Source of the DNA: Adhaeribacter terrigena
GTDB taxonomy: Bacteria > Bacteroidota > Bacteroidia > Cytophagales > Hymenobacteraceae
Length of the DNA stretch: 64,000 bases
NCBI RefSeq assembly: GCF_016623615.1
Contig: NZ_JAEHFX010000005.1
Coordinates: 248,001 to 312,000, forward strand
Direction of reading: 5' to 3'
In this document: positions 57,985-64,000 of the stretch, one piece after another
Layout: each line of letters opens with the position of its first letter
How positions within the stretch are numbered: position 1 is the first letter of the stretch
Translations under genes and position numbers: made by a program
Notes under the pieces: model-generated
Told to the model about the DNA's origin: nothing
The model's database searches: none
Seen by the model: the letters and a program-made list of their open reading frames with translations, nothing else

Positions 57985-58986
57985 TTACCGTTCGCTGAAA
58001 TTGATCTCGGTATTGTCGCCAATGTTGAGGCTGTGGCTCAGGCCTTTGAGACTGGAATCGTTGCCGATGATGGAATCGTGCATAACGGTATTGCGGAGTT
58101 CGCTGTATTCGCCGATGATGGAATTTTGTAGTACGGTATAGTCTATAATGGTATTCTGGCCGATGGCTACGTTCGGGCCGATCACGGAGTTGGAAATGGT
58201 GCAGCCCGGCCCGATGCTTACCGGCGGAATGATGATCGTATTCGGGAATTCGGGCTTTTCGGCCTGCAGGAATTCGGGGCGGTTAAGCAGAATGGCGTTG
58301 GTTTGCAGCAGGCTTGATTTGCGGCCGCAATCGTACCAATGGTCCACTTCGCAGGTGCTGATCTTTTCGCCGTGCTCGATCAGGTGGGCGAGCGCATCGG
58401 TGAGGTGGTATTCGTGCTGCGTTTTAATACCTTCGTGAATAATATATTCCAGGCTTTGGGCCAGTTTTTCGGGGTGGGCAATTTTATACAAACCTACCAG
58501 CGCGTAATTCGATTTGGGGAAACTTGGTTTTTCTACCAGCTTGGTAACAAAGGCATTTTCGTCGGTTTCGATGATGCCGAACAGGGATGGCTGGTTTACT
58601 TTTTTTACGCACAGCACCGATTGCGGCGAATCGAGGATCTTCTGCATATCTACGTCTATGATCGCATCGCCGAGCATGATGAGCATACTTTCTTCGTGGC
58701 GGAAATTTTCGCGGGCAACCCAAAGGGCATGCCCCAGGCCTTCGCGCGGTTCCTGCACCACAAATTCGGCGCGGATGTTGGGGTAATTCCGCTTTACGTA
58801 GGCTTCTACTTTACCGCCCAGGTAGCCGATAATGAAAACAAAATCCTGAATGCCGGCTTGTTGCAGCCTTTCTATAATGTGGCCCAGAATGGTGTTGCCG
58901 GCCACCGGGATAAGCGATTTAGGTTGGGTGTGGGTGTGCGGGCGAAGTTTTTTACCGCTGCCAGCCACCGGAATTACAGCCTTCAT
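57985..58986 (-). CDS. Sugar-phosphate nucleotidyltransferase with beta-helix domain
   Basis: A 333-residue protein starting at ATG 58986 (a longer frame adds ten residues). The N-terminal nucleotidyltransferase domain has KAVIPVAGSGKKLRPHTHTQ, PKSLIPVAGNTILGHIIERL and DFVFIIGYLGGKVEAYV. In the signature the usual Arg-Leu-Arg is Lys-Leu-Arg. Further: PREGLGHALWVARENF, MLIMLGDAIIDVDM (metal Asp) and HWYDCGRKSSLLQTN. The C-terminal part is a left-handed beta-helix (PPVSIGPGCTISNSVIGPNV, IGEYSELRNTVMHDSIIGND), as in GlmU-type and long RmlA-type enzymes. It activates a sugar phosphate with a nucleoside triphosphate, for glycan or surface polysaccharide synthesis. The exact sugar is unknown. Confidence 0.92.
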   Translation of the reverse strand: MKAVIPVAGSGKKLRPHTHTQPKSLIPVAGNTILGHIIERLQQAGIQDFVFIIGYLGGKVEAYVKRNYPNIRAEFVVQEPREGLGHALWVARENFRHEESMLIMLGDAIIDVDMQKILDSPQSVLCVKKVNQPSLFGIIETDENAFVTKLVEKPSFPKSNYALVGLYKIAHPEKLAQSLEYIIHEGIKTQHEYHLTDALAHLIEHGEKISTCEVDHWYDCGRKSSLLQTNAILLNRPEFLQAEKPEFPNTIIIPPVSIGPGCTISNSVIGPNVAIGQNTIIDYTVLQNSIIGEYSELRNTVMHDSIIGNDSSLKGLSHSLNIGDNTEINFSER

Positions 58987-59109
58987 ACAATTCAGGGTTT
59001 TACGCAATATAAACAATTAAAATGTGTTTCGATGGTACATTGGCAGGATTTTGCCTTCTTTTAATATGGGGCGGCCGTTGCGCTAACCGGCTTTTACACT
59101 TTTCAGACC

Positions 59110-59128
59110 TTAAACCCTACCGTTTTTT
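59110..59128. repeat. Dispersed 16-bp element, first of two upstream of lemA
   Basis: TTAAACCCTACCGTTTTTT, preceded by ACTTTTCAGACC as extended half, in the gap 58987-59283 between divergent genes. Confidence 0.7.
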
Positions 59129-59224
59129 AATAGCTGAAAACCTGCTCCGCAAACTTTAAAATAACTGCAAACCCACAAATCCGTACGTTAAGCGCAGAAC
59201 GGCGGGCCGGGTACTTTTTTGCCC

Positions 59225-59241
59225 GAAAACCCTACCGTTTG
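59225..59241. repeat. Dispersed 16-bp element, second of two upstream of lemA
   Basis: GAAAACCCTACCGTTTG, preceded by TACTTTTTTGCCC; 42 bases before the lemA start. Confidence 0.68.
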
Positions 59242-59283
59242 AGTATATTGCAGAACTAAAATATTCAAATCAACTCAAAAACT

Positions 59284-59862
59284 ATGAAACGATTATTGCT
59301 TTACTTTTTTGGCCTGGTGGTGTTGCTTTCGCAGACTTCGTGTGGCTACAACGAAATGGTGCAGAAAGACGAAAATGTGGCCGGAAAATGGGCTAACGTG
59401 CAGAACGCTTACCAGCGCCGCGCGGATCTGGTGCCCAACCTGGTGAATACGGTGAAAGGCGCCGCCAACTTTGAAAAGGAAACCCTTACGCAGGTAATCG
59501 AGGCCCGGGCCAAAGCTACCAGCATGCAGATAAGCCCGGAAAACTTAACCCCGGAAAACCTGCAGAAATTTCAGGATGCCCAGGCGCAGTTAAGCGGCGC
59601 GCTGTCGCGTTTAATGGTAACCGTGGAAAGATACCCGGAACTGAAAGCGAACCAGAACTTCCTGGAATTGCAGGCGCAGCTGGAAGGTACGGAAAACCGC
59701 ATTTCGGTAGAACGCATGAAATACAACGAGGCCGTGCAGGATTACAATACCTACATCCGTTCGTTCCCGCGTAACATTATAGCCGGCTGGTTCGATTTTG
59801 AGCGCAAAACGCCGTTCGCCGCCGATGCCGCCGCCCAGAAAGCGCCAGCGGTTCAATTTTAA
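59284..59862 (+). CDS. LemA family lipoprotein
   Basis: A 192-residue LemA protein. The N-terminus is MKRLLLYFFGLVVLLSQTSC, a lipoprotein signal with Cys20. The family core follows: YNEMVQKDENVAGKWANVQN, AYQRRADLVPNLVNTVKGAA, FEKETLTQVIEARAKA, LSGALSRLMVTVERYPELKA and NQNFLELQAQLEGTENRISV, ending VQDYNTYIRSFPRNIIAGWF and FERKTPFAADAAAQKAP. LemA proteins form long helical bundles; their role is not settled, but they are regularly encoded with TPM-domain proteins, as here. The two following genes on the same strand have TPM domains. Between lemA and the first of them lies a heptamer array with a 16-bp element. Confidence 0.95.
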   Translation: MKRLLLYFFGLVVLLSQTSCGYNEMVQKDENVAGKWANVQNAYQRRADLVPNLVNTVKGAANFEKETLTQVIEARAKATSMQISPENLTPENLQKFQDAQAQLSGALSRLMVTVERYPELKANQNFLELQAQLEGTENRISVERMKYNEAVQDYNTYIRSFPRNIIAGWFDFERKTPFAADAAAQKAPAVQF

Positions 59863-59863
59863 C

Positions 59864-60008
59864 TGAATGATTAATGAATAATGATTGATAACCGTTGTTT
59901 TTTGAAAGATAGCCAGGTTAAACGCTATGGTTCAAAGCCAGAAAAGTACTTTTGTAATTTTGCTTTTAACGAGTATTAATCATTATTCATTAATCACTAT
60001 ACATTAAA
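59864..60008. repeat. Facing arrays of 7-bp units enclosing a 16-bp element
   Basis: Left arm (59864-59891): TGAATGA, TTAATGA, ATAATGA, TTGATAA. Right arm (59973-60008): TCATTAT, TCATTAA, TCACTAT, ACATTAA. The enclosed element is TTAAACGCTATGGTTC (59918-59933) followed by AAAGCCAGAAAAGTAC. It lies between lemA and the TPM gene. Confidence 0.72.
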
Positions 60009-60014
60009 AAAAAC

Positions 60015-60449
60015 ATGCGCGACATTATAACCGAAGAGCAGGAAAAGGAAATTGTGGAGGCGATTGCGCAGGCGGAAGCCAATACGTCCGGCGAAATTCG
60101 GGTGCATATCGAAAACAATTGTGCGATAGATCCGCTGGACCGGGCCGTGGAGGTTTTTGCGAGCCTGCACATGCACCAGACCAGACTGCGCAACGGCGTA
60201 TTGTTTTACGTAGCCCTGAAAAGCCATAAATTTGCCGTAATTGGCGATGCCGGCATAAACGCGGCCGTGCCCGATAATTTCTGGGACGAAACCAAAACCA
60301 CCGTGCTTTCCGAGTTTAAGAACGGGAATTACGGCGCAGGTTTGGTAAAAGGCATTTTAATGGCCGGCGAACAACTCCGCACCTTTTTTCCGCACGATCC
60401 CGAAACCGATACCAACGAGCTGCACAACGATGTTTCCTTCGGGAAATAA
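60015..60449 (+). CDS. TPM domain protein, cytoplasmic form
   Basis: A 144-residue protein with one TPM domain (TLP18.3-Psb32-MOLO-1) and no signal peptide or membrane helix. Landmarks: ITEEQEKEIVEAIAQAEANT, SGEIRVHIENNC, AVEVFASLHMHQTRLRNGVL, FYVALKSHKFAVIGDAGINA and FKNGNYGAGLVKGILMAGEQ, ending LRTFFPHDPETDTNELHNDV. In TPM proteins the GxxxGVL-like turn and the acidic loop bind a metal or a partner. It is a short partner of the longer TPM gene that follows by 63 bases. A set of LemA, small TPM and long TPM is frequent in Bacteroidota; the shared role is unknown but envelope-related. Confidence 0.94.
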   Translation: MRDIITEEQEKEIVEAIAQAEANTSGEIRVHIENNCAIDPLDRAVEVFASLHMHQTRLRNGVLFYVALKSHKFAVIGDAGINAAVPDNFWDETKTTVLSEFKNGNYGAGLVKGILMAGEQLRTFFPHDPETDTNELHNDVSFGK

Positions 60450-60512
60450 ACCGACCTGCAGTTTTTTACCCGTAACTTCCTTTTTTCAGGCGAAGTTGCC
60501 AACAAGTACCTT

Positions 60513-61283
60513 ATGAAAAAGTATTTCCTTTTTTGTTGTTTCCTGTTTCTGGCTTTACTGAGTTTTGCGCAGGATGTAAGCGATATTCCGCCGCGCCCGA
60601 ACCCGCCCAAACTGGTGAATGACCTGGCTAATATGCTCGATCCGCAGGAAGTGCAGATGCTGGAGCAGAAACTCGTAAGCTACAACGATTCTACTTCCAC
60701 CCAGATTGCCATTGTAACCGTTACGTCTTTAGGGCCTTATGAAATTGCGGATTTTGCTTACCGCATCGGCGAAACCTGGGGCATCGGCGGCAAAGGCAAG
60801 AATAACGGCATCCTGATACTGGTATCGAAAAACGAGCGGAAAGTCAATATTTCTACCGGTTATGGCCTGGAGCACGTGGTGCCCGATGCTTACGCCAAGC
60901 GCATTATTGAGCAGATCATAAAACCGGCTTTTGCCCGTGGCGATTTTTATCATGGCCTTAACAGCGCTTCGGACCAGATCATTTTGCTGGCCAGCGGCGA
61001 ATACAAAGCCGAACCGAAAGAATACGGAAACGGCGGCAGTTCCCCCTTGCTTTTCTGGGTGATCATTGCTATTCTGGTAATTTTCATTCTCTCCCGCATG
61101 TTTGGCGGCGGAAAAGGCGGCGGGCGTCGCGGAGGCGGCATGCGTACCCTCATGAATCCGTACGGCGGCTTTGGTACCTTCGGTGATTTCTCTTCCGGAC
61201 GCGGTCCGTTTGGCGGAGGTGGCGGTTTTGGCGGCTTCGGCGGTGGCAGCTTCGGCGGCGGCGGTGCCAGCGGCGACTGGTAA
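60513..61283 (+). CDS. TPM domain protein, membrane-anchored form (YgcG-like)
   Basis: A 256-residue protein. The signal peptide is MKKYFLFCCFLFLALLSFAQ. The TPM domain spans about 28-165 (PPRPNPPKLVNDLANMLDPQ, DSTSTQIAIVTVTSLGPYEI, RIGETWGIGGKGKNNGILIL, VSKNERKVNISTGYGLEHVV, AYAKRIIEQIIKPAFARGDF). One membrane helix follows (LLFWVIIAILVIFILSRMF, about 183-201). The tail is a Gly-rich stretch (about 202-256) with repeated GGGGFGGFGGGSF-type runs. The overall build is that of YgcG proteins, which sit in the inner membrane with the TPM domain outside. It is the last gene of the lemA set and has a clear terminator. Confidence 0.95.
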   Translation: MKKYFLFCCFLFLALLSFAQDVSDIPPRPNPPKLVNDLANMLDPQEVQMLEQKLVSYNDSTSTQIAIVTVTSLGPYEIADFAYRIGETWGIGGKGKNNGILILVSKNERKVNISTGYGLEHVVPDAYAKRIIEQIIKPAFARGDFYHGLNSASDQIILLASGEYKAEPKEYGNGGSSPLLFWVIIAILVIFILSRMFGGGKGGGRRGGGMRTLMNPYGGFGTFGDFSSGRGPFGGGGGFGGFGGGSFGGGGASGDW

Positions 61284-61312
61284 GATTCTGGGTTGAAACT
61301 ATTGCTATGCAG

Positions 61313-61346
61313 AAGCACCGGGAAGATTTTTCCGGTGCTTTTTTTA
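61313..61346 (+). terminator. Terminator of the lemA-TPM operon
   Basis: AAGCACCGGAA pairs with TTCCGGTGCTT, followed by TTTTT. It lies 30 bases past the stop. Confidence 0.88.
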
Positions 61347-61502
61347 TGCCAACTGCCTTAAATTTTGAGTTGCGGAAGGGCTGATGGCAAAACTTCAGGA
61401 AAAGGAAATGGTTTTATTGGTTCCGGAGGGTTTGCGGTGAAAATATAAATGAAGCGCCGGCTGGAAAAAGAAATGCATTCAAAACTTAAAAGATCCTTTT
61501 CT

Positions 61503-62129
61503 ATGAAAAAGCTTTTTTTACCAATCACAGGGCTGCTTTTTTCCGGCGCAGTATTGCTGAATTCCTGTAATAATGCAGGTAACCAGGCAGAAACAGATGA
61601 CAACAATGCTTCCGTTCAATTAGCAGATTCCGGCGAAAAAACGCTGAGTGCCGAAGAATTGGTTACAAAAGGTGAACACCTGGTAACGGTTGGTGTCTGC
61701 GACGATTGCCATTCGCCAAAAAAATACAAAAACGGCATGCCCGAACCCGACAAAGACAAGCGTTTATCCGGCCACCCGGCCAACCTGAAACTGCCGGCTT
61801 ACGATGCCAAAACGGTAAAGAACGGCTGGGTACTAGGCAACGAACATTTTACCGCCTGGGTGGGCCCCTGGGGCACTTCTTTTTCCGCGAATCTTACGCC
61901 CGATGCCACCACCGGCATTGGCAACTGGACCGAAGAACAATTTTTCCTGGCTATGCGCGAAGGGAAGTACCATGGCCTGAAAGATGGGCGTATGATCCTG
62001 CCGCCTATGCCCTGGCCAAATTTTAAACACTTCACCGACGAAGAGCTTAAAGCAATTTTTACGTACCTGAAATCTGTTCCGGCCGTGAAAAATGCCGTGC
62101 CGGCCCCAATTCCGCCAAAAGGGGCCTGA
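61503..62129 (+). CDS. Cytochrome c lipoprotein
   Basis: A 208-residue lipoprotein with one heme-binding site. The start used is the ATG before MKKLFLPITGLLFSGAVLLN with lipobox LLNSC (Cys22). The heme motif is CDDCH at 66-70, in LVTVGVCDDCHSPKKYKNG. The axial Met is probably in MILPPMPWPNFK near residue 175. LSAEELVTKGEHLV and LKAIFTYLKSVPAVKNAVPA flank the fold, as in class I cytochromes c. It would carry electrons on the periplasmic side of the inner or outer membrane. It is the only gene of its operon that I can see; upstream is the TPM terminator and downstream a 16-bp element. Confidence 0.92.
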   Translation: MKKLFLPITGLLFSGAVLLNSCNNAGNQAETDDNNASVQLADSGEKTLSAEELVTKGEHLVTVGVCDDCHSPKKYKNGMPEPDKDKRLSGHPANLKLPAYDAKTVKNGWVLGNEHFTAWVGPWGTSFSANLTPDATTGIGNWTEEQFFLAMREGKYHGLKDGRMILPPMPWPNFKHFTDEELKAIFTYLKSVPAVKNAVPAPIPPKGA

Positions 62130-62141
62130 GTTTTTAAGGCT

Positions 62142-62158
62142 GAAAGGATAGCGTTTTT
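62142..62158. repeat. Dispersed 16-bp element after the cytochrome gene
   Basis: GAAAGGATAGCGTTTTT, preceded by GTTTTTAAGGCT as extended half, 12 bases past the stop. Confidence 0.72.
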
Positions 62159-62266
62159 AGATGCTGGCTGGCTGCTGTATTTGTTCTACTTGTGCTTACC
62201 TTCTAAAAATGCCTGTTCACCCGAATGCTTTTTTTTGTGAATAACATTTTATTGCCGGTGGAAACA

Positions 62267-62292
62267 TTTGCTTTATCTTGCGTTATCTTTTG
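62267..62292 (+). promoter_or_regulatory. Probable promoter of the outer-membrane protein gene
   Basis: TTTG (62267-62270) as -33 and TATCTTTTG (62284-62292) as -7 box, 13 bases between them. This places the transcript start inside a longer reading frame and supports the later start codon at 62424. Confidence 0.4.
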
Positions 62293-62423
62293 TTTTATCG
62301 TGTAGGCAGCAAAACGGTTCTGCATCAAAGCAGCCGATCAGGAGGGTATTTCCGGTAACCTTGAAACAAAGAGAAATTTCGATTGTAGCAGGTACAAACA
62401 TGCCTGCTCTTTATTTTGAGCAA

Positions 62424-63884
62424 ATGAAACGCATCTTATTTTTAGTTGCCGCAGCTTTGAGTTTTTCGGCAAATGCGCAGACCCAATTCCCGGAGAAATT
62501 AAGTATTGGTTTGCAAGCCGGCCGTACTACTGCCAGGGGCCTTCAGGTTGAAGGCCAACAACCCAATACTTTAGAACCGATCCGCACCCACGATCTTTCT
62601 AAAGGAGTTTTCCTGCAATACGAGCTGACTGAGAATTTTTATGCGAGAAGTTCATTTAAAAAAGCAGCGCTTAGTTTAGAGCATAATTACCAGCCCTCTT
62701 TTTATGAAGGATATACTTACGGAATCGGGCCCGATAACAAACAATTGGAACTGAGTGCTGGCTACCGGAAAAAAATTTACAAAGGACTGCGTTTTACCAG
62801 TAGTTTAGGAGCAACTTTTATTGATTTTGAAAGATGGAACTTGCCTGTTCAGAAAGCAAGCAAAGCCGGCCCCTACGATGTAACGGTAAGCGTAGATCAG
62901 GTAAAAGAAAGGTCAGTTTTACTGAATGGCGCTATTGGGTTAGAATATAAAACCAGGCGCGATAATGCCTTTTTATTGGAGCTTGCTTATTATAAAGGAT
63001 TTAGTACGCTCTGGCAGTTCGATTTCCAGATGGACGCGGAAATAGACGAGGCTCCATACCAGATACATTACGAATCTTCTTTAAAAACCAAAGGCGATTA
63101 CCTGGAACTCCGGCTTGGTTACCGCATGCCGCTGCAGAAATTTGTAAACCTGTATTCGGCCATAAAAAATCCCAAGCCTAAGCCTGATCCTGAGCCGGAT
63201 TATATGCAGCAAAGCCGGTTTAATGGTAAGTATTGGGGACTGGAAATTGGCGGGCAAAATTTTTACTCTAATCAGGTGCAGGAATTTCCGGATCATACCC
63301 TTAGAATGAAACCTTCTCACGTAACGCCCTCTTTAACATATTTCCAGGGCTATCAATTTAAGAACCGACTGATGCTGGAAGGAGGTTTGCGTTTAGGAGC
63401 CAGCAGCGTTTCTGTAGATGCCATAGAAACTTTAGGTTTAGGTTCCAGCTGGTCTTTACTAATGCTTACTGCCCCGGTTTCGGTAAAATATGCGTTGCCA
63501 CTGCTAAAAGATAAAATTCACCTGGTACCGGAAACCGGCTTTTGGATGAGTTATATCCATAAGGTGGCCGAAACAGATTATTATGGTTCTCCTAATACAA
63601 GCGGCCCTTATAGTAATATTATATCGCATTTAAAAGGCCTCGGTCAGGATTATAATATTGGCTATCATGGGGGTTTAAGTCTTCTCGGAAGAGTCGGCAA
63701 ACATTCCGAGCTTGGAATTGGCTACCGTTTTTCGGATAATTTCAGTAACAAGCCTTTTGCTTTACATGAAATCGCTTACGATTATAACGGTGTTCCGCAA
63801 CCAACCATCGTTTCAACGGCTAGACTGCAAAACGCTGCTGTTACCATTTCCTACCGGAAGTTTTTCAGAAAAAATAACCTATAG
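62424..63884 (+). CDS. Outer-membrane beta-barrel protein, unknown function
   Basis: A 486-residue outer-membrane protein with start at ATG 62424, directly before the signal peptide MKRILFLVAAALSFSANAQ. A longer frame begins at 62268 but has no signal and overlaps the promoter. The mature protein alternates amphipathic strands ending in aromatic residues (KLSIGLQAGRTTARGLQ, GVFLQYELTENFYARSSFK, LRFTSSLGATFIDFERWNLP, LLELAYYKGFSTLWQFDFQM, YLELRLGYRMPLQKFVNLYS). A second half repeats the style (YWGLEIGGQNFYSNQVQEFP, HVTPSLTYFQGYQFKNRLML, GYHGGLSLLGRVGKHSELGI), which suggests a barrel built of two related halves. The C-terminus VTISYRKFFRKNNL lacks the usual final Phe. No family is recognised. 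Confidence 0.72.
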   Translation: MKRILFLVAAALSFSANAQTQFPEKLSIGLQAGRTTARGLQVEGQQPNTLEPIRTHDLSKGVFLQYELTENFYARSSFKKAALSLEHNYQPSFYEGYTYGIGPDNKQLELSAGYRKKIYKGLRFTSSLGATFIDFERWNLPVQKASKAGPYDVTVSVDQVKERSVLLNGAIGLEYKTRRDNAFLLELAYYKGFSTLWQFDFQMDAEIDEAPYQIHYESSLKTKGDYLELRLGYRMPLQKFVNLYSAIKNPKPKPDPEPDYMQQSRFNGKYWGLEIGGQNFYSNQVQEFPDHTLRMKPSHVTPSLTYFQGYQFKNRLMLEGGLRLGASSVSVDAIETLGLGSSWSLLMLTAPVSVKYALPLLKDKIHLVPETGFWMSYIHKVAETDYYGSPNTSGPYSNIISHLKGLGQDYNIGYHGGLSLLGRVGKHSELGIGYRFSDNFSNKPFALHEIAYDYNGVPQPTIVSTARLQNAAVTISYRKFFRKNNL

Positions 63885-63939
63885 AAACAAGGCATTGCCT
63901 TCGCTACGTTGCCAACCACGCACCCGACTTTTTCACCCC

Positions 63940-63956
63940 AAAACCCTACCGTTTTC
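63940..63956. repeat. Dispersed 16-bp element, canonical extended copy
   Basis: AAAACCCTACCGTTTTC, preceded by CCGACTTTTTCACCCC. It lies 56 bases past the stop at 63884. Confidence 0.72.
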
Positions 63957-63957
63957 C

Positions 63958-64000
63958 AACCAATTTCTAATTCGTAATTTCTAATTTTTAATTATTCGTT
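63958..64000. repeat. Array of 7-bp units at the window end
   Basis: TTTCTAA, TTCGTAA, TTTCTAA, TTTTTAA, TTATTCG. The array runs into the end of the window, so a facing arm may lie beyond. Confidence 0.6.

Overview
The window is chromosomal DNA of a Bacteroidota bacterium, probably order Cytophagales and possibly Hymenobacteraceae (lineage is an inference). Seven secreted proteins carry type IX secretion system (T9SS) C-terminal sorting domains of type A or type B, and an eighth has a probable one. There is a PorP/SprF partner protein and a sigma factor paired with a membrane-to-membrane anti-sigma protein. Several genes have TAnnTTTG promoter boxes instead of the usual -10, and Shine-Dalgarno sites are scarce. 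I see no rRNA, tRNA, CRISPR array, phage or transposase gene.

Layout. 1-4.6 kb: end of a T9SS cargo gene, a lipoprotein with two repeats, and an ECF sigma/anti-sigma pair. 5.3-8.4 kb: ZIP metal transporter, methyltransferase, two small lipoproteins (one with a heavy-metal-binding motif) and a YcxB-like membrane protein. 9.4-20.4 kb: nadC, gpmI, a DUF4783 protein, several secreted proteins including two M43 metalloproteases, and a macro-domain protein. 20.5-27.3 kb: two very large paralogous PhoX-like (DUF839) secreted proteins. 28-33 kb: rpiB-tatC, glyA and another T9SS cargo protein. 33.4-36.9 kb: two small hydrophilic proteins, a stand-alone LigD polymerase, an acetyltransferase and a short-chain dehydrogenase. 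37.1-40.2 kb: overlapping rsmI-lnt-inositol monophosphatase. 41-49.2 kb: mixed housekeeping genes (MscS channel, radical SAM protein, thioredoxin-like protein, radA). 49.9-57.8 kb: a three-gene surface locus made of a 1667-residue adhesin, PorP/SprF and a PorE-like OmpA protein. 58-63.9 kb: nucleotidyltransferase, LemA and two TPM-domain proteins, cytochrome c lipoprotein and an outer-membrane barrel.

The most unusual content is between the genes. A roughly 16-bp semi-palindrome, A/T arms around a G/C-rich core with TA in the middle (typical form AAAACGCTATGCTTTT), recurs about 43 times, almost only outside coding sequence and often touching stop codons or terminators. Many copies have an extended half with GC and AAAAAGT at fixed distances. 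A second repeat, about 110 bp and present three times, folds into nested stems supported by compensatory base changes; it sits in a larger composite of repeats. A third class consists of facing arrays of 7-bp or 8-bp units. I do not recognise the first two as described elements.

Start codons were moved inward from the longest reading frame where a signal peptide or promoter argued for it. All family assignments are by eye from motifs, without database searches.
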